A stretch of DNA of 64,000 nucleotides, taken from NCBI GenBank assembly GCA_016235025.1, contig JACRMV010000002.1, positions 248,001 to 312,000 on the forward strand, written 5' to 3'. Each line of letters starts with the position of its first letter. The stretch's first letter is position 1. The notes under the pieces are model-generated. The model was not told the DNA's origin and did no database searches. It saw nothing but the letters and a program-made list of their open reading frames with translations. Shown here in pieces: positions 11,068-19,044 of this stretch. Source of the stretch: Rhodocyclales bacterium (lineage in GTDB: Bacteria > Pseudomonadota > Gammaproteobacteria > Burkholderiales > Rhodocyclaceae). The translations under genes and the position numbers were made by a program.

Positions 11068-11379
11068 TCAGGCCGCAATGCCACTGATTTCGATTTCCGT
11101 GAAGTTCTGGCGATGGCCCTGATGTTTCTGGTAGTGCTTGCGCCGACGCATTTTGAAAATCGTGACCTTGGGATGCCGACCCTGAGCAATCACCTTCGCC
11201 GTAACGGTTGCACCGGCAATGAGGGGGGAACCGATCTTGACCGATTCGCCTTCACCGACCATCAACACCTGGTCGAGAGTGATTTCAGTGCCCACATCAG
11301 CCGGTATCTGTTCTATTTTAAGTTTTTCGCCTGCGGCAACACGATACTGCTTGCCACCGGTTTTTATGACCGCATACAT
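11068..11379 (-). CDS. rplU: 50S ribosomal protein L21
   Basis: 103 residues from the standard start [14 protein letters not shown]; an in-frame start five codons upstream is less likely. The C-terminal [16 protein letters not shown] segment contacts 23S rRNA. First gene of the rplU-rpmA-obgE-proB transcript. Confidence 0.97.
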   Translation of the reverse strand: MYAVIKTGGKQYRVAAGEKLKIEQIPADVGTEITLDQVLMVGEGESVKIGSPLIAGATVTAKVIAQGRHPKVTIFKMRRRKHYQKHQGHRQNFTEIEISGIAA

Positions 11380-11417
11380 GATGGTGAACTCCAAATGGAT
11401 AATACAAAGAGGCGCGG

Positions 11418-11446
11418 AGTATACAGAGATGGGGGTTGCAGGTCAA
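11418..11446 (-). promoter_or_regulatory. Sigma-70 promoter of rplU
   Basis: Read on the minus strand: -35 TTGACC (11446-11441), a 17-base spacer and -10 TATACT (11423-11418). It lies 38 bases before the rplU start. Confidence 0.8.
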
Positions 11447-11680
11447 ATCCCGTATGGTCCAGTGGCCTATGCGGCCCGATCATGGGCCTTGCTGGCGCCC
11501 TCAAACTTGCAGCGGCAGAACGGCGGAGCTTGTCTGCAACATGCCAGAATAACAATTACAGTGAGGGGGTTAGTCACAGGCTGGCATTGAGCAGCCGTGC
11601 CAGACGGGCCAAAGATGCTTCCTGATCTACTTTTTGCTTGTTGTTAATTGCGTTAAACTTTTGACGATAGGGATTCCTTT

Positions 11681-12922
11681 GTGCTGAAAAATTTATCTCT
11701 GCTGGGTTTGCTGCTGCCGGGCCTGGCGTTAGGGCTTGCTCCTTCCCCTGCCAACGCGCAGACTGAAGCGGAGAGTCCTGACGCGCACCCCACGTTTTTC
11801 ATCCGTGGGTTTGGCACGCTGGGTTTGGCCCGATCTTCGTCTGATCAGGCGGAGTTCGTGCGGGATCTTTCGCAGCCGAGGGGCATCAAGGGCGGCGATT
11901 GGTCGGCGCGCATCGATAGTGTGCTGGGCGCCCAGGCCAATTGGCAGGCAACGCCGGAGGTCGAGCTTGTCGGCCAGATTGTCAGTCGTTATCGCTATGA
12001 CGAAAGTCGGACTCCCGAGGTGATGTGGGCCTTCGCCAAATGGGAACCGGATACCCGGGTTGCCTTGCGTGCCGGCCGTATCGGCGCCGACTTCATGATG
12101 CTGGCTGATTCGCGTCTGGTGGGATATTCCTATCTGGCGGCGCGTCCCTCGACCGATTTCTTTGGCCCGCTGTTCTTTTCCCACTTTGATGGCGCTGATG
12201 CCAGCCTGACCTTGCCGCTGGGTAAAGGCCTGGTGCGTGGCAAGGTGTTTGCCGGCAAGACGCAAGAAAAAGCCTCGGATGTATCCGGCATATGGGATAC
12301 CAGTGGTTCGCCGGTACGCGGCCTGATTCTGGATTACAGCACCGGGTCGTGGCAATTCCGCGCCAGTGCGGCGCGCATTCGTTTTTCGAATGACTTTCCG
12401 TTGGCGCCGCTGCCTGATCTGCTACGTTCCTTCGGTGCTTCTGGCGCTGCCGGCGAGTTGTCGACTGCCGGGAAGGCGAGTCGTTTTTACTCGCTGGGGG
12501 TGGTGTATGACCAGGGGCCGGCGCAGGTTCAGGGCATGCTCAACGAAATCCACCATGAGTCCGGGCTGTTCCAGAATTCGCGTGGCGGTTATTTGCTGGC
12601 AGGCTACCGGGTGGGAGCGCTGACGCCCTACGCCGGTGTCTCGTGGTGGAAAAGCACATCCAAAAACCTGGCGACCGGCCTGCCCGACGTTCCGTTCGCA
12701 TCCTTGAACCAAACGTTTGATTCCGTCGCGACAGCCTCCGCTGCCGACCAGACTACCTACACGCTCGGCGCCCGCTGGGACGTATATCCGAACGTCGCTC
12801 TAAAATTGCAATGGGATGCAGTACGCGGCAGCAGTCGATCGGTTTTCCCCGTGCGCGCCGAACAAGCCGGCTGGAATGGGCGCACCAACGTGATTTCTGC
12901 GGTCGTGGATTTTGTTTTCTGA
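11681..12922 (+). CDS. Predicted outer-membrane beta-barrel protein (porin-like)
   Basis: 413 residues from a GTG start preceded by AGGGAT. A Sec signal peptide ends near NAQ (about 27). The mature part alternates polar and hydrophobic residues typical of a barrel (for example VELVGQIVSRYRY, WQFRASAARIRFS, LKLQWDAV) and ends in VVDFVF, a C-terminal phenylalanine expected for BAM insertion. No specific porin family is recognised. Four bases later begins a PstS-like gene and then a GGDEF/EAL gene, suggesting one transcriptional and functional unit. Confidence 0.75.
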   Translation: MLKNLSLLGLLLPGLALGLAPSPANAQTEAESPDAHPTFFIRGFGTLGLARSSSDQAEFVRDLSQPRGIKGGDWSARIDSVLGAQANWQATPEVELVGQIVSRYRYDESRTPEVMWAFAKWEPDTRVALRAGRIGADFMMLADSRLVGYSYLAARPSTDFFGPLFFSHFDGADASLTLPLGKGLVRGKVFAGKTQEKASDVSGIWDTSGSPVRGLILDYSTGSWQFRASAARIRFSNDFPLAPLPDLLRSFGASGAAGELSTAGKASRFYSLGVVYDQGPAQVQGMLNEIHHESGLFQNSRGGYLLAGYRVGALTPYAGVSWWKSTSKNLATGLPDVPFASLNQTFDSVATASAADQTTYTLGARWDVYPNVALKLQWDAVRGSSRSVFPVRAEQAGWNGRTNVISAVVDFVF

Positions 12923-12926
12923 CGGC

Positions 12927-13355
12927 ATGAACGTCCGAAACACCCTCGTCGGCCTGTGTCTGTTGCTGCTGTCGCAGTTCGCCATGGCGGATATCGTGGT
13001 GGTGGCGAATCCGAAGGCCGGTATTCGATGGCTGACCCGGGATGATGTGGTGAATATTTACCTCGGGCGTTATCGCCGCCTGGAATCGGGGCTTACGGCA
13101 GAGCCTATCGATCTGAGCGGCGAGCCGGAAATCAAGGCGATGTTCTACCGCAAGCTGGTGGACAAGAGCCTGGCCGAAATCAATGCATACTGGTCGCGTT
13201 TGGTTTTTTCGGGCCAGACGCAGCCGCCGCAGATGGCAGCCAATACCGCTGAAGCGCTGCGGCGTGTAGCGGCGCGCCCTGGGGCGCTGGCTTATGTGGA
13301 ACGCAGCAAGGTTGATAGGCGGGTCGTGATCATTTTTGAGTTTGGTGACGAATAA
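12927..13355 (+). CDS. Small PstS-like periplasmic substrate-binding protein
   Basis: 142 residues from ATG 12927. A signal peptide (cleavage after AMA) is followed by a short phosphate-binding-protein-like domain with IVVVANPKAGIRWLTRDDVV, IYLGRYRRL and FYRKLVDKS. Such truncated PBP-like proteins occur beside transporters and signalling genes. At about half the PstS length it is more likely a sensor or accessory protein than a full transport receptor. Its stop overlaps the next ATG by one base, so it is coupled to the GGDEF/EAL protein. Confidence 0.75.
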   Translation: MNVRNTLVGLCLLLLSQFAMADIVVVANPKAGIRWLTRDDVVNIYLGRYRRLESGLTAEPIDLSGEPEIKAMFYRKLVDKSLAEINAYWSRLVFSGQTQPPQMAANTAEALRRVAARPGALAYVERSKVDRRVVIIFEFGDE

Positions 13356-15841
13356 TGGTCAACGCAGCGAAGCCGAGACGCAAGCACTGGTGGCAAGGCA
13401 TTCTGGCGCGCAGCCTGTTTGCCGTGATCGGCATGGCTTTGTTGCTGGGTGGCGCGTCGGGGCTGATTGTCAGTCAGACAATCGGCGAACGCGAGCACCA
13501 GAAGGCAGTCCGGGCGCTGAATGAACTGCTCGATACCGTTGAAAGCACGGCCAGTATTGCCAGTTTTGCCAATGATGAGCAGCTTGCCGCCGAGGTGGCG
13601 CGGGGCCTGCTGCGTAACAGCGATGTGTTGCGGGTGGTGATTCGCTCCGGAGAACGGGAATTGGCGCATGTCGAACGCATCCGCGCAGCGGCTGCACCTG
13701 CCGCCAACCCGGGAAAAGTCGGCGCTGGTGAATCGGCGGCGCTACCTGCCAGTTTGTCCAACGCGTTGCTGCGGCCATTGATCTCCCCGTTCAAGAAAAA
13801 TGAGGTGATCGGCGAGATAGTGCTCGATGCCGACTGGCCAGCCATCGACGCGCGGGTGAGCGAAAATGCAAAAGATACCGTCAAGCTGTTGATGGGACAA
13901 ATGGCATTGATTGTTGCCGTGGTGGCCGCACTGATGATTCACCTGGTTATCCGGCCGATAAAAAAGACCTCGGACCAGATGCATGATTTTGGTCCCAGCA
14001 GCGGGATGTTGCTGGGTATTCCCGAGGGGCACGAGAACACCGAAATCGGGAGCCTGGTCATGGGCTTCAACGATCTTACCGGTCGCCTGATGTCAACGCT
14101 GGAGCAGGAGCGCGCCTTGCAAAAGCAGCAGGCGGTTGCCCAGCGCAAGTATCAGATATTGTTCGAGCAAGCCGCATCCGGCATTTTTATTGCGGATCGC
14201 GATGGCTGCCTTGAATCGTTCAATCACGCCTTTGTCGAGCTCACCTGGTTGCCGGCGCAGCCGGACAAGGCAGTCTATCTCACCGATCCTGGCTGGCGCA
14301 CGCCAGAGAGCCTGTTGAGCCTGCTGCGCCGCTGTCTCGACGATTCCGCCCACGGCGGACTGGTCGAGGATGATTTCATTCTTGATGGCCAGCGTGGCGA
14401 TGAACGCTGGTTGCATGTGGCGGTGATTCCGCTGGGCGACGGTAGCGTGCAGGGGTCAGTTACCGATGTGACGCTGCGCAAGAAGGAAGAGCTGAATGCC
14501 CGCCACCTCGCCCATACGGATTCCCTGACCGGGTTTGCCAATCGTACCGGTTTGCAGCAGGCGCTCTCCGTCATTGCCCAGGACAGTCCGCCATTTGCCC
14601 TGGTAATGGTCGACCTCGATGGGTTTAAGCAGATCAATGAAGCCATGGGCTTTGCGGTAGGCGATCAATTATTGTTGATGCTGGCTGCGCGCATTCGTGA
14701 GTTCGCGCATGAGAAAGACAGCATCTTCCGGATTGGCGGTGATGAGTTTGCTCTGGTGTTGGCCAGTGAGCACACGCGTGGGACAACGCGAGAACGGCTC
14801 GACAGACTTCTCGTGATGCTGGCATCGCCTTATGAATTCAGTGTGCAGGACAAGATGCAAAAAATTGCGCTGGGCGCCAGCGTGGGTGTGGCGTTCTATC
14901 CTGCCGATGGTCAGGATTTACATCAGTTGCTGCGTAATGCCGAACTGGCATTAAATGACGCACGTGTCGCCGGGGGGCATGTCTATCGGTACTTTGAGCC
15001 GGCAATGCTTACTGCGGTCGAACACCGGCAGCGGCTCGAAGACGATTTGCGCCATGCCCTCCGGGCGGGCGACCTGTACCTGGCATTCCAGCCGATCGTC
15101 GATCTGGCCACATTGAAAACAACCGGCGCCGAGACCCTGTTGCGCTGGTCGCACCCGGTGCGTGGCATGGTTTCTCCGGATATATTCATTCCGCTCGCCG
15201 AGGAGGTTGGCCTGATCGGCGAGATCGGCCTGATGGTGCTGGAAGGCGCCTGTCGTCAGCTCGCCGTCTGGCGCCAGGCCGGCCTCGACCTGTATGTCTC
15301 CGTCAATGTGTCGGTACGACAAATTCCCGACGATTTGCCGCCTGCGGTAGTGATTGGCTTGCTCAAGCAATACGGCTTGCCACCCGGAGCGATTGCGCTT
15401 GAAATCACCGAAGGCGTCCTGATGCGTGATGTGGCGGTGGCGCAGACGTGGATCGCCAGTCTGGGAGTGGCCGGGCTGAGTATTTATCTTGATGATTTCG
15501 GAACCGGTTACTCGTCCTTGTCCTATCTCAAGCGCTTCCCTATGGGCACGGTCAAGATCGACAAGTCCTTCATCCGCGACATGGAGCGGGACAGCAGTGA
15601 CCGCAGTCTCGTTATTGCCATTGTCGAAATGTGCAGGAGTCTCGGGTTGAAGGTTGTCGCCGAAGGAGTGGAGAACGAGGCGCAGTTCGTCATCCTGCGC
15701 GAGCTTGGCTGCAACTACGGCCAGGGCTATCTGTTTTCCCCGGCCGTGCGGGGTGATGACTTCGCGCAGGCTGCTGCCCGCATCGACGCTGAGTTGACGG
15801 CTGGGCGGGTGAATGCGATAGGGCTGGCCAAGACGGATTAG
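13355..15841 (+). CDS. Membrane-bound GGDEF/EAL cyclic-di-GMP protein
   Basis: 828 residues. Order: helix 1 (about 18-42), periplasmic region (43-180), helix 2 (about 180-202), HAMP-like linker, PAS-like domain (about 265-380), GGDEF (about 390-545), EAL (about 560-815). The GGDEF motif is intact (RIGGDEF, about 456-462) but the usual RxxD inhibitory site reads HEKD. The EAL signature reads ETLLRW: the metal-binding Glu is kept, the Ala is not. DDFGTGYSS (about 713) and the Lys of VKIDKSF are present, so phosphodiesterase activity is plausible. The periplasmic domain probably receives its signal from the co-encoded PstS-like protein; that is inference. Confidence 0.88.
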   Translation: MVNAAKPRRKHWWQGILARSLFAVIGMALLLGGASGLIVSQTIGEREHQKAVRALNELLDTVESTASIASFANDEQLAAEVARGLLRNSDVLRVVIRSGERELAHVERIRAAAAPAANPGKVGAGESAALPASLSNALLRPLISPFKKNEVIGEIVLDADWPAIDARVSENAKDTVKLLMGQMALIVAVVAALMIHLVIRPIKKTSDQMHDFGPSSGMLLGIPEGHENTEIGSLVMGFNDLTGRLMSTLEQERALQKQQAVAQRKYQILFEQAASGIFIADRDGCLESFNHAFVELTWLPAQPDKAVYLTDPGWRTPESLLSLLRRCLDDSAHGGLVEDDFILDGQRGDERWLHVAVIPLGDGSVQGSVTDVTLRKKEELNARHLAHTDSLTGFANRTGLQQALSVIAQDSPPFALVMVDLDGFKQINEAMGFAVGDQLLLMLAARIREFAHEKDSIFRIGGDEFALVLASEHTRGTTRERLDRLLVMLASPYEFSVQDKMQKIALGASVGVAFYPADGQDLHQLLRNAELALNDARVAGGHVYRYFEPAMLTAVEHRQRLEDDLRHALRAGDLYLAFQPIVDLATLKTTGAETLLRWSHPVRGMVSPDIFIPLAEEVGLIGEIGLMVLEGACRQLAVWRQAGLDLYVSVNVSVRQIPDDLPPAVVIGLLKQYGLPPGAIALEITEGVLMRDVAVAQTWIASLGVAGLSIYLDDFGTGYSSLSYLKRFPMGTVKIDKSFIRDMERDSSDRSLVIAIVEMCRSLGLKVVAEGVENEAQFVILRELGCNYGQGYLFSPAVRGDDFAQAAARIDAELTAGRVNAIGLAKTD
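13714..13741 (+). repeat. Dispersed repeat copy inside the GGDEF/EAL gene
   Basis: Exact core AAAGTCGGCGCTG at 13715-13727 with a weaker second half (GAATCGGCGGCGC). Read as KVGAG in the periplasmic region. Confidence 0.7.
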
Positions 15842-15860
15842 GGGTGAAAGCAGCCATCGC

Positions 15861-15882
15861 CGTCCTGCCGGCGCCGACTTTC
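15861..15882 (-). repeat. Dispersed repeat copy at the ATPase stop codon
   Basis: GGCGCCGACTTT (15870-15881), one base from the core, spans the end of the P-type ATPase gene, so the repeat overlaps its stop codon. Confidence 0.5.
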
Positions 15883-18580
15883 AGCGCCGGGCGGATTGCC
15901 AGTGTTTTTCCAGTTCGACGATGAGCAGCGCTGCCAGTGCCACGGCGGCGATTTCACCCCAGGCGCGGGCGTCGATGGGGGTGGTGCCGAACAGCCCGGC
16001 CAGTGGTAGCCAGTAGGTGAGCGCCAGTTGCAGCGCCAGCATGAAGCCGGCCCCCCACCACACCCAGGGGTTGGAAAACGCCGCGATTTTTGTGATCGGC
16101 AGGCGCAGCGAGCGGCAATTGAACAGATAAGCCGTTTCGATGGCGACGAAGACATTGACCGCCACCGTGCGCGCCTCGGCCAGCGAGTGGCCGCGTGCCA
16201 GCGCCAGTTCGAACAATCCGAATGCTGCCGTCAGCATCAGGACGCCGACCAGCAGCACGCGCGTGACCAGTGTGCGGTCGAGGATGGAGGCGCCGGGCGG
16301 CCGCGGCGGCCGCCGCATGATGCCGCGCTCGGCCGGCTCAAAGGCCAGCGGCAGGCCAAGCAGTATGGCGGTGGTCATATTGATCCAGAGAATTTGCAGC
16401 GGCGTGATCGGCAGGGTGACGCCAGCCACGATGGCAACCAGGATCACCAGGCCCTCACCCAGATTGGTCGGCAGCGTCCAGGTGATGAATTTCACCAGGT
16501 TGTCATAAAGACTGCGGCCTTCCTCGACCGCGGCTTCGATGGTGGCGAAGTTGTCATCGGTGAGCACCATTGCCGCTGCCTCCTTGGCTACTTCGGTGCC
16601 GCCTTCGCCCATGGCGATGCCAATGTCGGCGGCCTTCAGGGCAGGCGCGTCATTGACGCCATCGCCGGTCATGGCGACGACTTCGCCATTTTTCTGCAGG
16701 GCGCGTACCAGGCGCAGTTTCTGTTCCGGTTCGACACGGGCGAAGATGTCGACTTCCCGCACTCTGGCTGCCAGCGCCGGCTCGTCCAGCGCCGTCAGTT
16801 CGCGGCCGGTCAGCACCGGGGCGTCGGCGGTGGCCACGATGCCGATTTGCTGTGCGATGGCGCGCGCCGTGCCGGCGTGGTCGCCGGTAATCATCTTGAC
16901 GCGGATGCCGGCGCCATGACAGGCGCGCACGGCGGCGATGGCGCGTGGCCGAGGCGGATCGATCATGCCGATGAGGCCGAGGAAAGTCAGCCCCCCGCCG
17001 ATGGCCGCTGCGTCCAGCGCCGCCGCAGCGGCCGCCGCCGTTCCCACAGAGCGCCGGGCCAGCGCCAGCACCCGCAGGCCGCGGCTGGCCATCTGCGTCG
17101 CCATGTGTTCGATGGCGGCGTGATCCAGCGGAACTTCCTGGCCATCCTCCGTCAGCAGGACGTGTGCTGCGGGCAGCAGTTTCTCGACCGCCCCCTTGAC
17201 GTAGACCATCGTCTGTCCCTCAATCTCATGCAGCGTCGCCATGTTTTGCCGCAGGGCATCGAACGGCAGCTCGTCGTGACGCGGAAAAATTTCCCGCAGC
17301 GTCGCCTCGTCCAGCCCGCCTTTGCGCGCTGCCACCAGCAGCGCGGCCTCGGTCGGGTCGCCGGTGATCTGCCAGCGCGGCTCGCCATGCGGCCCGGCAT
17401 GGACCAGCGTGGCGTCATTGCAGAGCGCACCGGCGACCAGCAGTTCACGCACGGCAGCAGTCGGCGCCGCGTCCTGCCCGGCGCGATGCAGCGCACCTTG
17501 CGGCGTATAGCCGTGACCGCTGACGGCAAGGGTCTCGCCACCGGCCCAGATTTCCGTCACCGTCATCGCATTTTCAGTCAGCGTGCCGGTCTTGTCGGAG
17601 CAGATCACGGTGACGCTGCCCAGCGTTTCCACCGCCGGCAGGTGACGGATGATGGCGCGCCGCTTGGCCATGCGGCCGACGCCAATGGCCAGCGTGATGG
17701 TCATGGCCGCCGGCAGGCCTTCGGGAATCGCGCCGACGGCCAGCGCCACTGCCGCCATCAACATGTCTATCACCGCTTCGCCGCGCGCCACGCCAACGCC
17801 GAAGGTGAGCGCAGCCAACACCAGAATCACCCACACCAGTTGTCCGGCGAATTCACCGATCTTGCGCGTCAGCGGTGTGGCCAGCGTTGGTGTTTCGGCA
17901 ATCAGGCGGGCGATGCGGCCGCTGGCCGTGGCTTCGCCGGTGGCGACCACCAGCCCAAGTCCCTGGCCGCTGACGACATGGGTGCCGGCGTAGAGCATGT
18001 TGCGACGGTCGGCCAGCAGCGTTTCCAGCGGCAGTTCGGCGGCGTGCTTGTCGATCGGCGCCGATTCGCCGGTGAGCGCGGCTTCCACGCTGCGCAGCTG
18101 ATGGCCTTTGAGCAGACGCAGATCGGCCGGGACGCGGTCGCCGGCCGCCAGCCAGACGATATCACCCGGCACCAGGTGCGCGGCATCGAGCCGCTGCCGC
18201 TCCTTGCTGCGAATTACGGTGGCCTGCGTGGCGATGGCGCGGGCGAGTGCGGCCAGTGCTGCTTCGGCCTTGCCTTCCTGCACATAGCCAACGATGGCAT
18301 TGATGAGGACGACGCCGAAGATGACGGCGCTATCGACCCATTCGCCGAGCGCGGCGGTAACGCTGCCGGCGACGATCAACACCAGCACCAGCGGCGCGGC
18401 GAACTGCGCGGCAAAGCGTGCCAGCGTGCTGCGTCCGGGCGCAGCGCGCGGCTGGTTGAGACCGTGGCGGGCCAGCCGTGCCTTCGCTTCCGCCGCGTCG
18501 AGGCCGCAGGCCGGATCGACTTCGAGCGTGCGGGCAGCCGTATCGGGTGCAAGATGATGCCAGTGCGGTGTATTCATCAT
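15881..18580 (-). CDS. P-type cation-transporting ATPase (P2 type)
   Basis: About 899 residues from ATG 18580 (a second ATG follows immediately). It shows the N-terminal cation-ATPase domain, TGES in the actuator domain, the M4 motif PEGLPA, phosphorylation site DKTGT, the nucleotide-binding domain, TGDGVNDAPALKAADIGIAMG, and four C-terminal helices. PEGLPA places it with Ca2+/Na+/K+-type P2 pumps rather than heavy-metal pumps; the ion cannot be fixed from sequence alone. No strong ribosome-binding site is visible and no regulator lies beside it. Confidence 0.88.
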   Translation of the reverse strand: MMNTPHWHHLAPDTAARTLEVDPACGLDAAEAKARLARHGLNQPRAAPGRSTLARFAAQFAAPLVLVLIVAGSVTAALGEWVDSAVIFGVVLINAIVGYVQEGKAEAALAALARAIATQATVIRSKERQRLDAAHLVPGDIVWLAAGDRVPADLRLLKGHQLRSVEAALTGESAPIDKHAAELPLETLLADRRNMLYAGTHVVSGQGLGLVVATGEATASGRIARLIAETPTLATPLTRKIGEFAGQLVWVILVLAALTFGVGVARGEAVIDMLMAAVALAVGAIPEGLPAAMTITLAIGVGRMAKRRAIIRHLPAVETLGSVTVICSDKTGTLTENAMTVTEIWAGGETLAVSGHGYTPQGALHRAGQDAAPTAAVRELLVAGALCNDATLVHAGPHGEPRWQITGDPTEAALLVAARKGGLDEATLREIFPRHDELPFDALRQNMATLHEIEGQTMVYVKGAVEKLLPAAHVLLTEDGQEVPLDHAAIEHMATQMASRGLRVLALARRSVGTAAAAAAALDAAAIGGGLTFLGLIGMIDPPRPRAIAAVRACHGAGIRVKMITGDHAGTARAIAQQIGIVATADAPVLTGRELTALDEPALAARVREVDIFARVEPEQKLRLVRALQKNGEVVAMTGDGVNDAPALKAADIGIAMGEGGTEVAKEAAAMVLTDDNFATIEAAVEEGRSLYDNLVKFITWTLPTNLGEGLVILVAIVAGVTLPITPLQILWINMTTAILLGLPLAFEPAERGIMRRPPRPPGASILDRTLVTRVLLVGVLMLTAAFGLFELALARGHSLAEARTVAVNVFVAIETAYLFNCRSLRLPITKIAAFSNPWVWWGAGFMLALQLALTYWLPLAGLFGTTPIDARAWGEIAAVALAALLIVELEKHWQSARR

Positions 18581-18612
18581 GAGTTTGCAGAAAAGTATAT
18601 CCGTACCCTGTG

Positions 18613-18649
18613 CAGTGCTGACGATACGGCGCACGATGGAATGTCCCGG
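18613..18649 (+). repeat. Half copy of the dispersed repeat with its 3' extension
   Basis: Matches the second half, GACGATACGGCGCAC, and then shares ATGTCCCGGG with the full-length copy at 27911, which shows that the element can extend beyond 28 bases. Confidence 0.55.
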
Positions 18650-18811
18650 GGCGACGAACCGGAGAGGAGGAAACAGGATGGCCCTTTGGGAGGGGCTGAA
18701 CTTCATTGTTAATCAGGCTGGTTTTTCTCTGCGCAATCCCTGTGCTATTGCGGTGGACTTTTAAGTCACATGCAATCGCCCTGTGGAATGCTCTGCTCCA
18801 GGCTGTTGCTT

Positions 18812-18830
18812 AAAAAGCCGGCGCTGGTGA
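18812..18830 (+). repeat. Dispersed repeat copy, intergenic
   Basis: AAAAAGCCGGCGCTGGTGA, one base different from the core (GCC for GTC). Confidence 0.55.
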
Positions 18831-18930
18831 AGCAACTGGTAAGACAACTGCACAGCAGGAAGGGGCAGGACAGAACCCTGCCCGCTTCGCTGTGGATGCG
18901 CTACAAGGCGGTCGAGCAAAGAACGCTCAG

Positions 18931-19008
18931 CTTTGCAGACCTGGGCTTTCCGCTTCGCGGGCAAGTCTGCTTTGCAGACCTGGGATTCCGCTTTGCGGGC
19001 AGGTCTCC
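18931..19008. repeat. Two tandem copies of a 39-base hairpin-forming unit
   Basis: Units 18931-18969 and 18970-19008 both begin CTTTGCAGACCTGGG and match at nearly all positions. Each is internally self-complementary: GCAGACCTG near its start against CAAGTCTGC or CAGGTCT near its end, with CCGC-GCGG inside the first unit. They lie just after the end of the minus-strand Gcr-like gene and could act as its 3' hairpins. Confidence 0.75.
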
Positions 19009-19044
19009 TCGCCGTAGCGGATGGCAATACGGCGGTCTGATGCG

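Larger units (their letters stand above)
18581..19044. other. 464-base gene-free stretch with repeats
   Basis: Lies between two minus-strand genes. It holds a half copy of the dispersed repeat (18613-18649), a further copy (18812-18830) and a 39-base tandem repeat able to form hairpins (18931-19008). No open frame in it has a convincing start or protein-like composition. It should also contain the ATPase promoter, which I could not place. Confidence 0.6.

Noticed and set aside
12081-12094. TCGGCGCCGACTTC in the porin-like gene as a repeat copy
   Set aside because: Only a partial core match, and the GC-rich palindrome GGCGCC is common here; too weak to list.
16028-18712. An 894-codon open frame on the plus strand opposite the P-type ATPase gene
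   Set aside because: It is the complement of a clear ATPase with all catalytic motifs. Its own translation is Gln/Arg/Gly/His-rich with no recognisable domain, as expected from antisense high-G+C coding DNA.
18931-19008. A CRISPR array
   Set aside because: Only two directly adjacent units without spacers, and no cas genes in the window.
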